A stretch of 13,930 bases of DNA, taken from positions 1-13,930 of the forward strand of contig JAFSHJ010000031.1 in assembly GCA_017440425.1 (NCBI GenBank), written 5' to 3'. The notes under the pieces were generated by a model. That model saw only the letters and a program-made list of their open reading frames with translations, was not told where the DNA came from and ran no database searches. The stretch is from Oscillospiraceae bacterium. GTDB lineage: Bacteria; Bacillota; Clostridia; Oscillospirales; Ruminococcaceae. Every line of letters starts with the position of its first letter. The stretch's first letter is position 1. The translations under genes and the position numbers were made by a program. Positions 6,815 through 12,147 of this stretch are shown in pieces.

Positions 6815-8440
6815 TTATTGTATGCTAAAGCCTTTTTGTCTGATTATTTTTTCCAGTTCTGCTATGCAGCTGCCGCAAAGCTCCTCGTCTTCGCATTCCA
6901 CCATAATGCGAACCACGGCTTCGGTGCCGCTTTGTCTCAGCAGGGCTCTTCCGTTTTCGCCCAGTCTTTTATTCACCCGCTCAAAGGCAGCGGACACGTC
7001 CGCATCCTCTGCTGCCGCCGTTTTATCCTTCACCGATATGCTTTTGGTGTGCTGCGGAAACAGCTTTACGGGCGCTGCCAATGCGGATAGTGGCTGTTTG
7101 CTGTCCATGACCTCTTCTGCCAGCATAATTGCGGTGAGAAGTCCGTCGCCGGTTGTGGCATATTTTTTCAATATGATATGTCCCGACTGTTCACCGCCGA
7201 TGCTATAGCCGTTTTCCTGCATACACTCATATATAAAACGGTCTCCCACCGTGGTTTTCACGCAGGATATTCCCTGCTGCCTGAGGGCTTTATCAAGTCC
7301 CGAATTGCTCATTATCGTTGCCACAACAGCATTGGAATGCAGCATTCCTCTCGCTTTAAGCCGCATTGCAAGGATATAGAGTATTTTATCACCATCCAGC
7401 ACGCAGCCTTTTTCATCAACGGCGATACAGCGGTCGGCATCCCCGTCAAAGGCAAAGCCCATATCCAGCTTTTGCTCCTTTACCAGCCTGCACAGAGCTT
7501 CTATATGCGTTGAGCCGCATTCTCTGTTGATGTTGAGTCCGTCGGGAGAATTTCCTATGACATAGGTTTGTGCTCCCAATGCATCAAACACCGCTTTTGC
7601 TATCATCCAGGACGAGCCGTTGGCGCAATCCAATCCGATGCGCTTGCTGCGATAGGAATTGGCCGCCAACGAGATGAGATATCCCACATAGCGGTTTCTG
7701 CCTGCAACATAGTCCACGATGCAGCCCAGTTTATCTCCTTTTGCCAAAGGCACCTCTGTCATACTGCCGAAGCTGCTCAAATCTCCGTCCAGATATGCTT
7801 CTATCAGCGACAGAGTTTTGTCGTCCATCTTCTCACCGTTGCGGTTGACCAGTTTTATGCCGTTATCAAAATAGGGATTATGGCTGGCGGTTATCATTAT
7901 TCCGCAATCAAAGTCATCTTTTCTTGTCACATAGGATACACCCGGTGTTGTTATGACGTGCAGCATACTCACATCTGCGCCCGATGCGGTGAGTCCCGCT
8001 ACGATGGAATATTCCAGCATATAACTGGAGCGGCGGGTATCCTTGCCGATGACGAATTTCGGGCGGTGGTCTGCCTTGCAGCAGCCTGAAAACACGGTGG
8101 AACAGTACCAGCCCAGGAATCTTCCCACTTTATATGCCTGCTCCGATGTGAGGTCTATATTTGCCTCTCCCCTAAAGCCGTCTGTGCCAAAATATTTATG
8201 CATCACGCCGCCGCTTTTGCTGGGTGCTGCTTCGTCCCTATCGTCCTGTTCCCTCAACAGCTCATCTGCCGAAACACAGAACATATCGCAGATCAGCAGT
8301 ATTTTATCCAGCGCCGGCACCGCTTTATCCATCTCCCATTTGGACACCGACTGTCTCGATACCGCCAGCGCTTCTGCCAGCTCTTCCTGCGATATTCCCC
8401 ATTTTTTCCTTATATGTGCTATTCTTTTGCCTATCGTCAT
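6815..8440 (-). CDS. glmM: Phosphoglucosamine mutase with fused N-terminal XRE helix-turn-helix
   Basis: Residues 1-65 are an XRE/Cro-type DNA-binding domain, with ISQEELAEALAVSRQSVSKW at 16-35. A short linker (66-79) leads at M80 into a complete phosphoglucosamine mutase, the enzyme that converts glucosamine-6-phosphate to glucosamine-1-phosphate for UDP-GlcNAc and peptidoglycan. GlmM landmarks: KYFGTDGFRG (82-91); phosphoserine loop TASHNP with S186; metal loop DGDADR (332-337); sugar loop GGEQSGH (415-421); phosphate loop RQSGTEA (502-508), usually RPSGTEP. Total 541 residues, about 80 more than an ordinary GlmM. The start at 8440 has GGGAGG (8455-8450) nine bases upstream. The inner ATG at 8203 has no convincing ribosome binding site, so a true fusion protein is favoured. 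The frame is continuous through the junction. Possibly a gene-merging event with a neighbouring regulator. DNA binding and its target are inferred only. Confidence 0.9.
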   Translation of the reverse strand: MTIGKRIAHIRKKWGISQEELAEALAVSRQSVSKWEMDKAVPALDKILLICDMFCVSADELLREQDDRDEAAPSKSGGVMHKYFGTDGFRGEANIDLTSEQAYKVGRFLGWYCSTVFSGCCKADHRPKFVIGKDTRRSSYMLEYSIVAGLTASGADVSMLHVITTPGVSYVTRKDDFDCGIMITASHNPYFDNGIKLVNRNGEKMDDKTLSLIEAYLDGDLSSFGSMTEVPLAKGDKLGCIVDYVAGRNRYVGYLISLAANSYRSKRIGLDCANGSSWMIAKAVFDALGAQTYVIGNSPDGLNINRECGSTHIEALCRLVKEQKLDMGFAFDGDADRCIAVDEKGCVLDGDKILYILAMRLKARGMLHSNAVVATIMSNSGLDKALRQQGISCVKTTVGDRFIYECMQENGYSIGGEQSGHIILKKYATTGDGLLTAIMLAEEVMDSKQPLSALAAPVKLFPQHTKSISVKDKTAAAEDADVSAAFERVNKRLGENGRALLRQSGTEAVVRIMVECEDEELCGSCIAELEKIIRQKGFSIQ

Positions 8441-8491
8441 CTGCTGCGGCCTCCCAATATTGCTCCAATATATCTTTATATTTTATAATTA

Positions 8492-8525
8492 CTCAATTTA
8501 TAATGAGATGATACCACATATTATA
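8492..8525 (-). promoter_or_regulatory. Possible promoter and operator of xre-glmM
   Basis: The minus strand has a perfect TATAAT at 8525-8520, with only a poor -35 (TTTATC) 17 bases upstream. Just past the expected transcript start lies an imperfect inverted repeat, CTCAATTTATAATGAG on the plus strand (8492-8507). It matches its own reverse complement at 12 of 16 positions. This is a plausible operator for the XRE domain, which would make the gene self-regulating; this is inference. Confidence 0.35.
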
Positions 8526-8569
8526 CCTTTTTTCCACCAACAGATAAAAAATTTCTCCCGCAACCACAA

Positions 8570-8702
8570 GTTGCACCTAACCCTTGAACTGCGCCCAAGC
8601 AGCTTCAAAACCTCTGCGTTTTGAAGTAAGCGGCGTTAAGCCGCTCAGGTCTGCCACGCAGACCCTGCTTGGGCGCATCAGGTTAACGCTATTGCTGCAA
8701 AC
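8570..8702. repeat. Cloverleaf repeat, copy 2, complete
   Basis: The core is 8591-8676. Closing stem GCGCCCAAGCAG (8591-8602) pairs perfectly with CTGCTTGGGCGC (8665-8676). Inside are three hairpins packed almost without gaps. A: CTTCAAAAC (8603-8611) with GTTTTGAAG (8618-8626). B: AGCGGC (8629-8634) with GCCGCT (8640-8645). C: GGTCTGC (8648-8654) with GCAGACC (8658-8664). Outside, AACCCTTGA (8579-8587) pairs with TCAGGTT (8678-8684) with two bulges, and GTTGCA (8570-8575) nearly mirrors TGCAAAC (8696-8702). It lies between the rplL terminator and the xre-glmM promoter. There is no ORF, no tRNA signature and no U tract directly behind it. I know no named family with this form. Confidence 0.85.
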
Positions 8703-8736
8703 AAAAAGAGACGACTTTGAAAGTCGTCTCTTTTTT
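8703..8736. terminator. Terminator of rplJL, bidirectional
   Basis: GAGACGACTT (8708-8717) pairs with AAGTCGTCTC (8721-8730) around TGA. The flanking A and T runs extend the helix to about 15 pairs and serve as U tracts on either strand. It lies 16 bases beyond the rplL stop. Confidence 0.93.
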
Positions 8737-8752
8737 AAGCTTTAAAGCAAAA

Positions 8753-9130
8753 TTACTTAATGGTAACTTTAGCGCCAGCAGCTTCAACCTTAGCTTTGAG
8801 CTCTTCAGCCTCAGCCTTGGAGATACCGGTCTTCATCATCTTGGGAGCGTTGTCAACGAGCTCTTTAGCTTCCTTAAGGCCAAGACCTGTAGCGTCTTTA
8901 ACAACCTTAATAACAGCCATCTTGTTTGCGCCGAACTCGGTGAGCTCTACGTCAAACTCAGTTTTCTCTTCAGCAGCGGGAGCAGCCTCAGCAGCGGGAG
9001 CAGCAACAGCAACAGCTGCAGCAGCGGATACGCCAAATTCCTCTTCGATAGCTTTTACAAGCTCATTCAGCTCAAGAACGGTAAGAGCCTTTACTTCTTC
9101 TACAATAGCAATGATTTTTTCAGAAGCCAT
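8753..9130 (-). CDS. rplL: Ribosomal protein L7/L12
   Basis: Stalk protein of the large ribosomal subunit that recruits translation GTPases; binds as dimers to L10. It has 125 residues, normal length. N-terminal dimerisation domain (about 1-33, MASEKIIAIVEEVKALTVLE); flexible Ala/Pro/Glu hinge (about 34-58); conserved C-terminal domain with VIKVVKDATGLGLKEAKELV and a final AKVTIK. Start ATG at 9130 with TGGAGG (9145-9140) nine bases upstream. The frame is open a further 15 codons upstream, but that stretch lacks a good ribosome binding site and is not L12-like. Second gene after rplJ. The usual downstream rpoB-rpoC genes are absent; a strong terminator follows. Confidence 0.98.
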   Translation of the reverse strand: MASEKIIAIVEEVKALTVLELNELVKAIEEEFGVSAAAAVAVAAPAAEAAPAAEEKTEFDVELTEFGANKMAVIKVVKDATGLGLKEAKELVDNAPKMMKTGISKAEAEELKAKVEAAGAKVTIK

Positions 9131-9161
9131 GATAATAATCCTCCAATTCAATTTTTGTTTC

Positions 9162-9197
9162 GGATCTCTTCGCACCTTCTCTCAGGCTGCGGGATCC
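9162..9197 (-). promoter_or_regulatory. Possible rplJ-rplL intercistronic stem-loop
   Basis: GGATC (9162-9166) pairs with GATCC (9193-9197). An inner arm GCACCT (9172-9177) pairs with AGGCTGC (9184-9190) with one bulged C. It fills part of the 89-base gap between rplJ and rplL. It may affect RNA stability or the extra translation that L12 needs; no function is shown. Confidence 0.3.
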
Positions 9198-9219
9198 TTA
9201 AAATTTGTTGTTGCAGAGA

Positions 9220-9717
9220 TCAAGCGCTCTGCTTTTCTGCGATGGCGTTGAGAGCAACAGCCAAACCACGCAGGTTTCCGTTGAGTGCAAAGAGAAGCTG
9301 TGTAAGAAGAACCTCTCTGGACGGAAGTTTTGCAAGTGCCTTAACGCCGTCGGTGTCGAGTACTTTACCCTCAACATATCCGCACTTTACGTTGAATTTA
9401 CCCTTGCTGTTGTCTGCATATTTGCAGAGGATCTTTGCGGCAGCAACGTGATCGTTGCTTACAGCGAGTGCAGTAGTTCCCTTGAGGGAAGGTACGATTC
9501 CTTCAAGACCTACTTCTTTTGCGGCAATTGCGAGCAGTGTGTTCTTAACTACTGTGTACTCAACGCCTGCTTCACGGAGCTCTTTACGAAGAGCTGTATC
9601 CTGAGCTACGGTGATACCCTTATAGTCAACAATTACTACAGATACCGCAGAGCTAAGCTTGTCTTTAAGACCGGCTACTACCTGCTGTTTTCCCATCAGA
9701 ATTTTCTCACTGGGCAA
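9220..9717 (-). CDS. rplJ: Ribosomal protein L10
   Basis: Base of the ribosomal stalk; binds 23S rRNA and carries L7/L12 dimers. It has 165 residues from the chosen start. MPSEKILMGKQQVV, VVIVDYKGITV, TVVKNTLLAIA and the alpha-helical C-terminus that docks L12 (VLLTQLLFALNGNLRGLAVAL) are typical. The upstream GTG at 9726 is rejected because it lies inside the AGGAGGTG ribosome binding site (9731-9724). TTG at 9717 is 8 bases from AGGAGG and gives the family N-terminus MPSEK. Transcribed from a consensus promoter through an L10 leader, apart from rplK-rplA. Confidence 0.97.
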   Translation of the reverse strand: MPSEKILMGKQQVVAGLKDKLSSAVSVVIVDYKGITVAQDTALRKELREAGVEYTVVKNTLLAIAAKEVGLEGIVPSLKGTTALAVSNDHVAAAKILCKYADNSKGKFNVKCGYVEGKVLDTDGVKALAKLPSREVLLTQLLFALNGNLRGLAVALNAIAEKQSA

Positions 9718-9767
9718 ACTGTTCACCTCCTGTAATTAGTGGCGCCGTTTTGTGCCCGGAATATAAC

Positions 9768-9801
9768 AAAAAACCTTCCACGATCAGATCATCGAGGAAG
9801 G
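9768..9801 (-). terminator. Attenuator terminator in the L10 leader
   Basis: On the minus strand CCTTCC pairs with GGAAGG (9801-9796 with 9779-9774), with an inner CGAT/ATCG pair across a T-T mismatch, followed by six U (9773-9768). Its left arm UUCCUCG (9799-9793) can instead pair with CGAGGAG (9844-9838) of the L10-binding region, giving a simple on/off switch. Confidence 0.82.
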
Positions 9802-9912
9802 GAACATAGCTATACATTGTATAAATATGATCGCATCTCCTCGGCAGGCGGTTAACCCATTATACCGACCAGGGTCGGAACCTGCTGTCTCCGGACAGCA
9901 CTTTTTAACAGC
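9774..9912 (-). promoter_or_regulatory. Ribosomal protein L10 leader
   Basis: The 5' untranslated region of rplJ. On the minus strand it has a hairpin TGCTGTC-CGGA-GACAGCA, a second hairpin CCGACC-CT-GGTCGG, then a single-stranded region and CCGCCTGCCGAGGAG, whose CCTGC pairs back with GCAGG. This order matches the Gram-positive L10 leader known to bind L10(L12)4. Excess L10 is expected to lower rplJL expression, here probably through the terminator at its 3' end. The core I can read spans about 9835-9905. Confidence 0.88.
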
Positions 9913-9918
9913 TTTAAT

Positions 9919-9947
9919 ATTATAACCTATATCTCCCGCTTTGTCAA
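9919..9947 (-). promoter_or_regulatory. Consensus promoter of rplJL
   Basis: The minus strand has TTGACA (9947-9942), a 17-base spacer and TATAAT (9924-9919), a perfect consensus match. Transcript start is expected at about 9912, at the start of the L10 leader. Confidence 0.95.
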
Positions 9948-10050
9948 TAGGTATTTTAATTTTTTTCGTTTTTATTTTCTCTTCTTTCCCCTATTGTTTT
10001 ATCTTTAAATATACGCAAATTTCTGCCTTTTAATTTGTTTAAATTGGCTC

Positions 10051-10079
10051 TTTACAAATCCGCCGTAATCTGCGATACT
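10051..10079 (+). promoter_or_regulatory. Probable promoter of the zinc-ribbon gene
   Basis: TTTACA (10051-10056), 17 bases, then GATACT (10074-10079). Five of six and four of six bases match consensus. It fits a leader of about 35 bases before ATG 10120. The preceding 9948-10050 is A/T-rich; I see nothing else there. Confidence 0.55.
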
Positions 10080-10119
10080 ATTTACATAAGTATATTTTCG
10101 CTTTGAGGAGGCTAACTAT

Positions 10120-10611
10120 ATGTCTAAATTCTGCAAAACCTGCGGCGCTACTCTCGAAGACAACGATTCCTTCTGCACTTCCTGCGGTACTGCTGTAGAT
10201 GTTCCCCAGGCTGCTCCCGCTGCTCCCGCTGCTGAGCCCGTTGCTGCTCCCGCTCCCCAGTACGCTGCACCTCAGTATTCCGCTCCTGCTCCCCAGTATG
10301 TTGCTCCCGTTGACGAGGCGCCTGCTAAGGACAGCAAGTATGCTCCCGTTTCCACCGGCGCATTTATCGGCTACACCCTGCTGTTCAGCCTTGTTCCTAT
10401 TATCGGTTTTATCTTCCAGCTCGTTTTCGCTTTCGGCGGCTGCAAAAAGATCAACCTTCGCAACTATGCCCGCGCCCTGCTCATTATTCAGGTCGTTTCC
10501 GTTGTTTTAGCTATTCTCCTGGTTGTTCTTACTTTTGTTCTCGCCGGTTCTGCTGCAGGTCTCAGTCTTGCCATGCTTGAAGATCTTTTCTCTGATTTCA
10601 TGTACTATTGA
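10120..10611 (+). CDS. Zinc-ribbon membrane protein
   Basis: 163 residues. The N-terminal zinc ribbon has two CxxC knuckles (C5, C8 and C19, C22) with the usual FCTSCG spacing. A 50-residue linker of Ala/Pro follows, with repeated APQY units. Two hydrophobic helices (about 86-106 and 118-145) then place it in the membrane, with a small loop FGGCKKINLRNYAR between them. This zinc ribbon, disordered linker and transmembrane pair layout is common in Clostridia and has no assigned function. ATG has AGGAGG (10106-10111) 8 bases upstream. It is transcribed alone, divergent from rplJL and convergent with dnaJ, with its own promoter and terminator. Confidence 0.92.
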   Translation: MSKFCKTCGATLEDNDSFCTSCGTAVDVPQAAPAAPAAEPVAAPAPQYAAPQYSAPAPQYVAPVDEAPAKDSKYAPVSTGAFIGYTLLFSLVPIIGFIFQLVFAFGGCKKINLRNYARALLIIQVVSVVLAILLVVLTFVLAGSAAGLSLAMLEDLFSDFMYY

Positions 10612-10644
10612 TCTGCCTATCACATTTAAACATACCGCAAATTG

Positions 10645-10671
10645 CCCGAGGTTTCTTGCCTCGGGTTTTTT
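10645..10671 (+). terminator. Terminator of the zinc-ribbon gene
   Basis: CCCGAGG (10645-10651) pairs with CCTCGGG (10659-10665), followed by six T. It lies 33 bases behind the stop. Confidence 0.93.
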
Positions 10672-10693
10672 GTTTGCACCCGTCTGCTTCCTC

Positions 10694-10803
10694 TGCACCT
10701 CTGCCCCATGCGCCCGCCGCGTACGCAAGTACGCTTGGCGGCACCGTTCTACGGTGCTGCCTGTCCGTGATGGATCACGGACGGCGGGCGCGACCTGGCA
10801 GAG
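10694..10803. repeat. Cloverleaf repeat, copy 3, complete
   Basis: The core is 10710-10791. Closing stem GCGCCCGCC (10710-10718) pairs perfectly with GGCGGGCGC (10783-10791). Hairpin A: GCGTAC (10719-10724), GCAA loop, GTACGC. Hairpin B: GGCGGCACCG (10737-10746) with CGGTGCTGCC (10752-10761), one G-T. Hairpin C: GTCCGTGA (10763-10770) with TCACGGAC (10775-10782). An outer stem CTCTGCC (10699-10705) pairs with GGCAGAG (10797-10803). Order, spacing and orientation equal copy 2, but hairpin sequences differ almost throughout. TGCACCT (10694-10700), then TGCGCCC (10709-10715), repeats the left border of copy 2. It lies between the terminators of the zinc-ribbon gene and dnaJ. Confidence 0.85.
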
Positions 10804-10832
10804 CTTTCGGCAGCACTATACCACACAAAACC

Positions 10833-10863
10833 AAAAGACTGCCATTATTGGACAGTCTTTTTT
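10833..10863. terminator. Terminator of dnaKJ, bidirectional
   Basis: AAAAGACTG (10833-10841) pairs with CAGTCTTTT (10853-10861), extended inward with a bulge. The minus strand ends in TTTTGGTTTTG and the plus strand in six T. It lies 12 bases beyond the dnaJ stop. Confidence 0.85.
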
Positions 10864-10874
10864 CTGTTCTGATA

Positions 10875-12029
10875 TCAGTCAAACAAATCCTTGATCTTGT
10901 CGCGGAAAGATTTGCGTTTGGCATAGTTTTTATCGCTTGTCAGCTTGTCGAACTCACGCAGAGCATCCTTCTGCTTGCCGTTGAGTGTGGTGGGCACCTC
11001 AATGTTCACACGGACGTACTGCTCGCCGCGGCCGCGACCGTTGGTGTATTTTACACCGCGGTTGCGCAGACGGAATACCGTGCCGGGCTGTGTACCTTCC
11101 GGCATGGTGTATTTGACGTTGCCGTCAATGGTGGGAACGGTGAGTTCGTCGCCGAGGGCTGCCTGCACGAATGTGACGGGGATATCGCACCAGATATCGT
11201 AGCCGTCGCGTTCAAATATCTGGTGGCGGCGGACAGACACGCTGATGATGATATCACCTGCGGGACCGCCGTTGACACCGTGGTCACCCTCACCGCGCAG
11301 CGAAAATGCCTGACCGTTGTCGATGCCTTCCGGCACGTCGATGGTCTTTTTGATTGTGCGGCGCACCCTGCCCATACCGTTACAGTCTTTGCAGGGGCTC
11401 TTGATTATGCGGCCCTTACCGTTACATTTGGGACAGGTCTTGGTGCTTTGGATGATTCCCAACGGTGTGCGCTGGGAAACACGCACCTGACCGCTGCCCT
11501 TACAATCGGGGCAGGTCTCGGGAGTTGTTCCCGCTTCCGCACCGCTGCCTTTGCAGGTTTTGCACTGCTCAAGGCGCTGTATGGTTATCTCTTTCTGACA
11601 GCCGTGAGCTGCCTCAAGAAAATCTATTGTTATGTTATAGCGCAGATCGTTGCCTCTGATGGGGCCGTTGGGGTTGCGGGTGCGTGTCGAACCGCCGAAG
11701 CCGCCAAATCCGCCGCCAAAGAAGTTTTCGAATATATCGCCAAGGTCATCGAAACCGCCGAAACCTCCGCCGTATCCGCCGGCACCCGCTCCATAGGAGG
11801 GATCTACGCCTGCGTGACCGAACTGGTCGTATTTTGAGCGTTTTTCGGGATCGGACAACACTTCATATGCTTCACCGACCTCTTTGAATTTTTCTTCGGC
11901 CTCTTTATTGTCAGGGTTAAGGTCCGGATGGTACTGCTTTGCAAGCTTACGGTAAGCCTTTTTCAGCTCGTCCTCGCTGCAGCCTTTCTGCAGACCTAAC
12001 ACCTCATAGTAATCTCTTTTTTCAGGCAA
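10875..12029 (-). CDS. dnaJ: Chaperone protein DnaJ (Hsp40)
   Basis: Co-chaperone that delivers unfolded proteins to DnaK and stimulates its ATPase. 384 residues, a full type I DnaJ. J domain about 5-70 with HPD at 34-36; Gly/Phe-rich region about 78-115; zinc region with four CxxCxGxG repeats at C156, C173, C199 and C213, all intact; then the C-terminal substrate and dimerisation domains. Start is TTG at 12029 (family N-terminus MPEKRDYYEVLG), with GGGAGG at 12043-12038, 8 bases upstream. It follows dnaK after 118 bases that contain two strong hairpins. Heat-shock control (for example CIRCE) would lie upstream of the operon, outside the window. Confidence 0.97.
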   Translation of the reverse strand: MPEKRDYYEVLGLQKGCSEDELKKAYRKLAKQYHPDLNPDNKEAEEKFKEVGEAYEVLSDPEKRSKYDQFGHAGVDPSYGAGAGGYGGGFGGFDDLGDIFENFFGGGFGGFGGSTRTRNPNGPIRGNDLRYNITIDFLEAAHGCQKEITIQRLEQCKTCKGSGAEAGTTPETCPDCKGSGQVRVSQRTPLGIIQSTKTCPKCNGKGRIIKSPCKDCNGMGRVRRTIKKTIDVPEGIDNGQAFSLRGEGDHGVNGGPAGDIIISVSVRRHQIFERDGYDIWCDIPVTFVQAALGDELTVPTIDGNVKYTMPEGTQPGTVFRLRNRGVKYTNGRGRGEQYVRVNIEVPTTLNGKQKDALREFDKLTSDKNYAKRKSFRDKIKDLFD

Positions 12030-12062
12030 GGGGGTATCCTCCCGATTAAGTAGTTGTTTTCA

Positions 12063-12121
12063 GGTGCGTTTTAACCTATCTCAAAACGCCCAATTAGGCG
12101 TCGGCTTGCGCCAACGCCTAA
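12063..12121 (-). promoter_or_regulatory. Two hairpins between dnaK and dnaJ
   Basis: First in transcript order is TTAGGCGT (complement of 12121-12114) pairing with ACGCCTAA (12101-12094). It is extended by GGC/GCC past a C-A mismatch, with a four-base loop. The second pairs GCGTTTT with AAAACGC (12089-12083 with 12072-12066), plus a GG/CC extension past a bulged T. Neither ends in a U tract, so they are more likely RNA processing or 3'-end protecting stems than terminators. They would make dnaK mRNA more abundant than dnaJ mRNA. A relation to the cloverleaf repeats is possible but unproven. Confidence 0.6.
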
Positions 12122-12147
12122 CGGTATAGAATTAGCTGTCTTTTTTA

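Noticed and set aside
8203..8440. Separate small XRE regulator gene upstream of an independent glmM
   Set aside because: No stop codon separates the domains, and the internal ATG at 8203 lacks a ribosome binding site. A sequencing error removing a stop is possible but would need a frameshift or substitution at just this place.
8591..8676. tRNA gene, suggested by the cloverleaf fold of the repeats
   Set aside because: The closing stem is 9-12 bp instead of 7. There is no T-loop consensus (TTCRANT), no recognisable D-loop, anticodon loop of 7 bases or 3' CCA, and the third arm abuts the closing stem with loops of only 3-4 bases.
8753..9175. L7/L12 with 15 extra N-terminal residues from the start at 9175
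   Set aside because: MASEKI at 9130 is the normal start and has TGGAGG nine bases upstream.
10199..10510. Alternative frame inside the zinc-ribbon gene giving a Leu/Pro-rich peptide
   Set aside because: It is a shadow of the repetitive Ala/Pro codons of the linker; it has no ribosome binding site and no family resemblance.
8570..10803. CRISPR array or IS element as the source of the repeats
   Set aside because: Only single, widely spaced copies with diverged sequence; no regular spacers, no cas gene and no transposase in the window.
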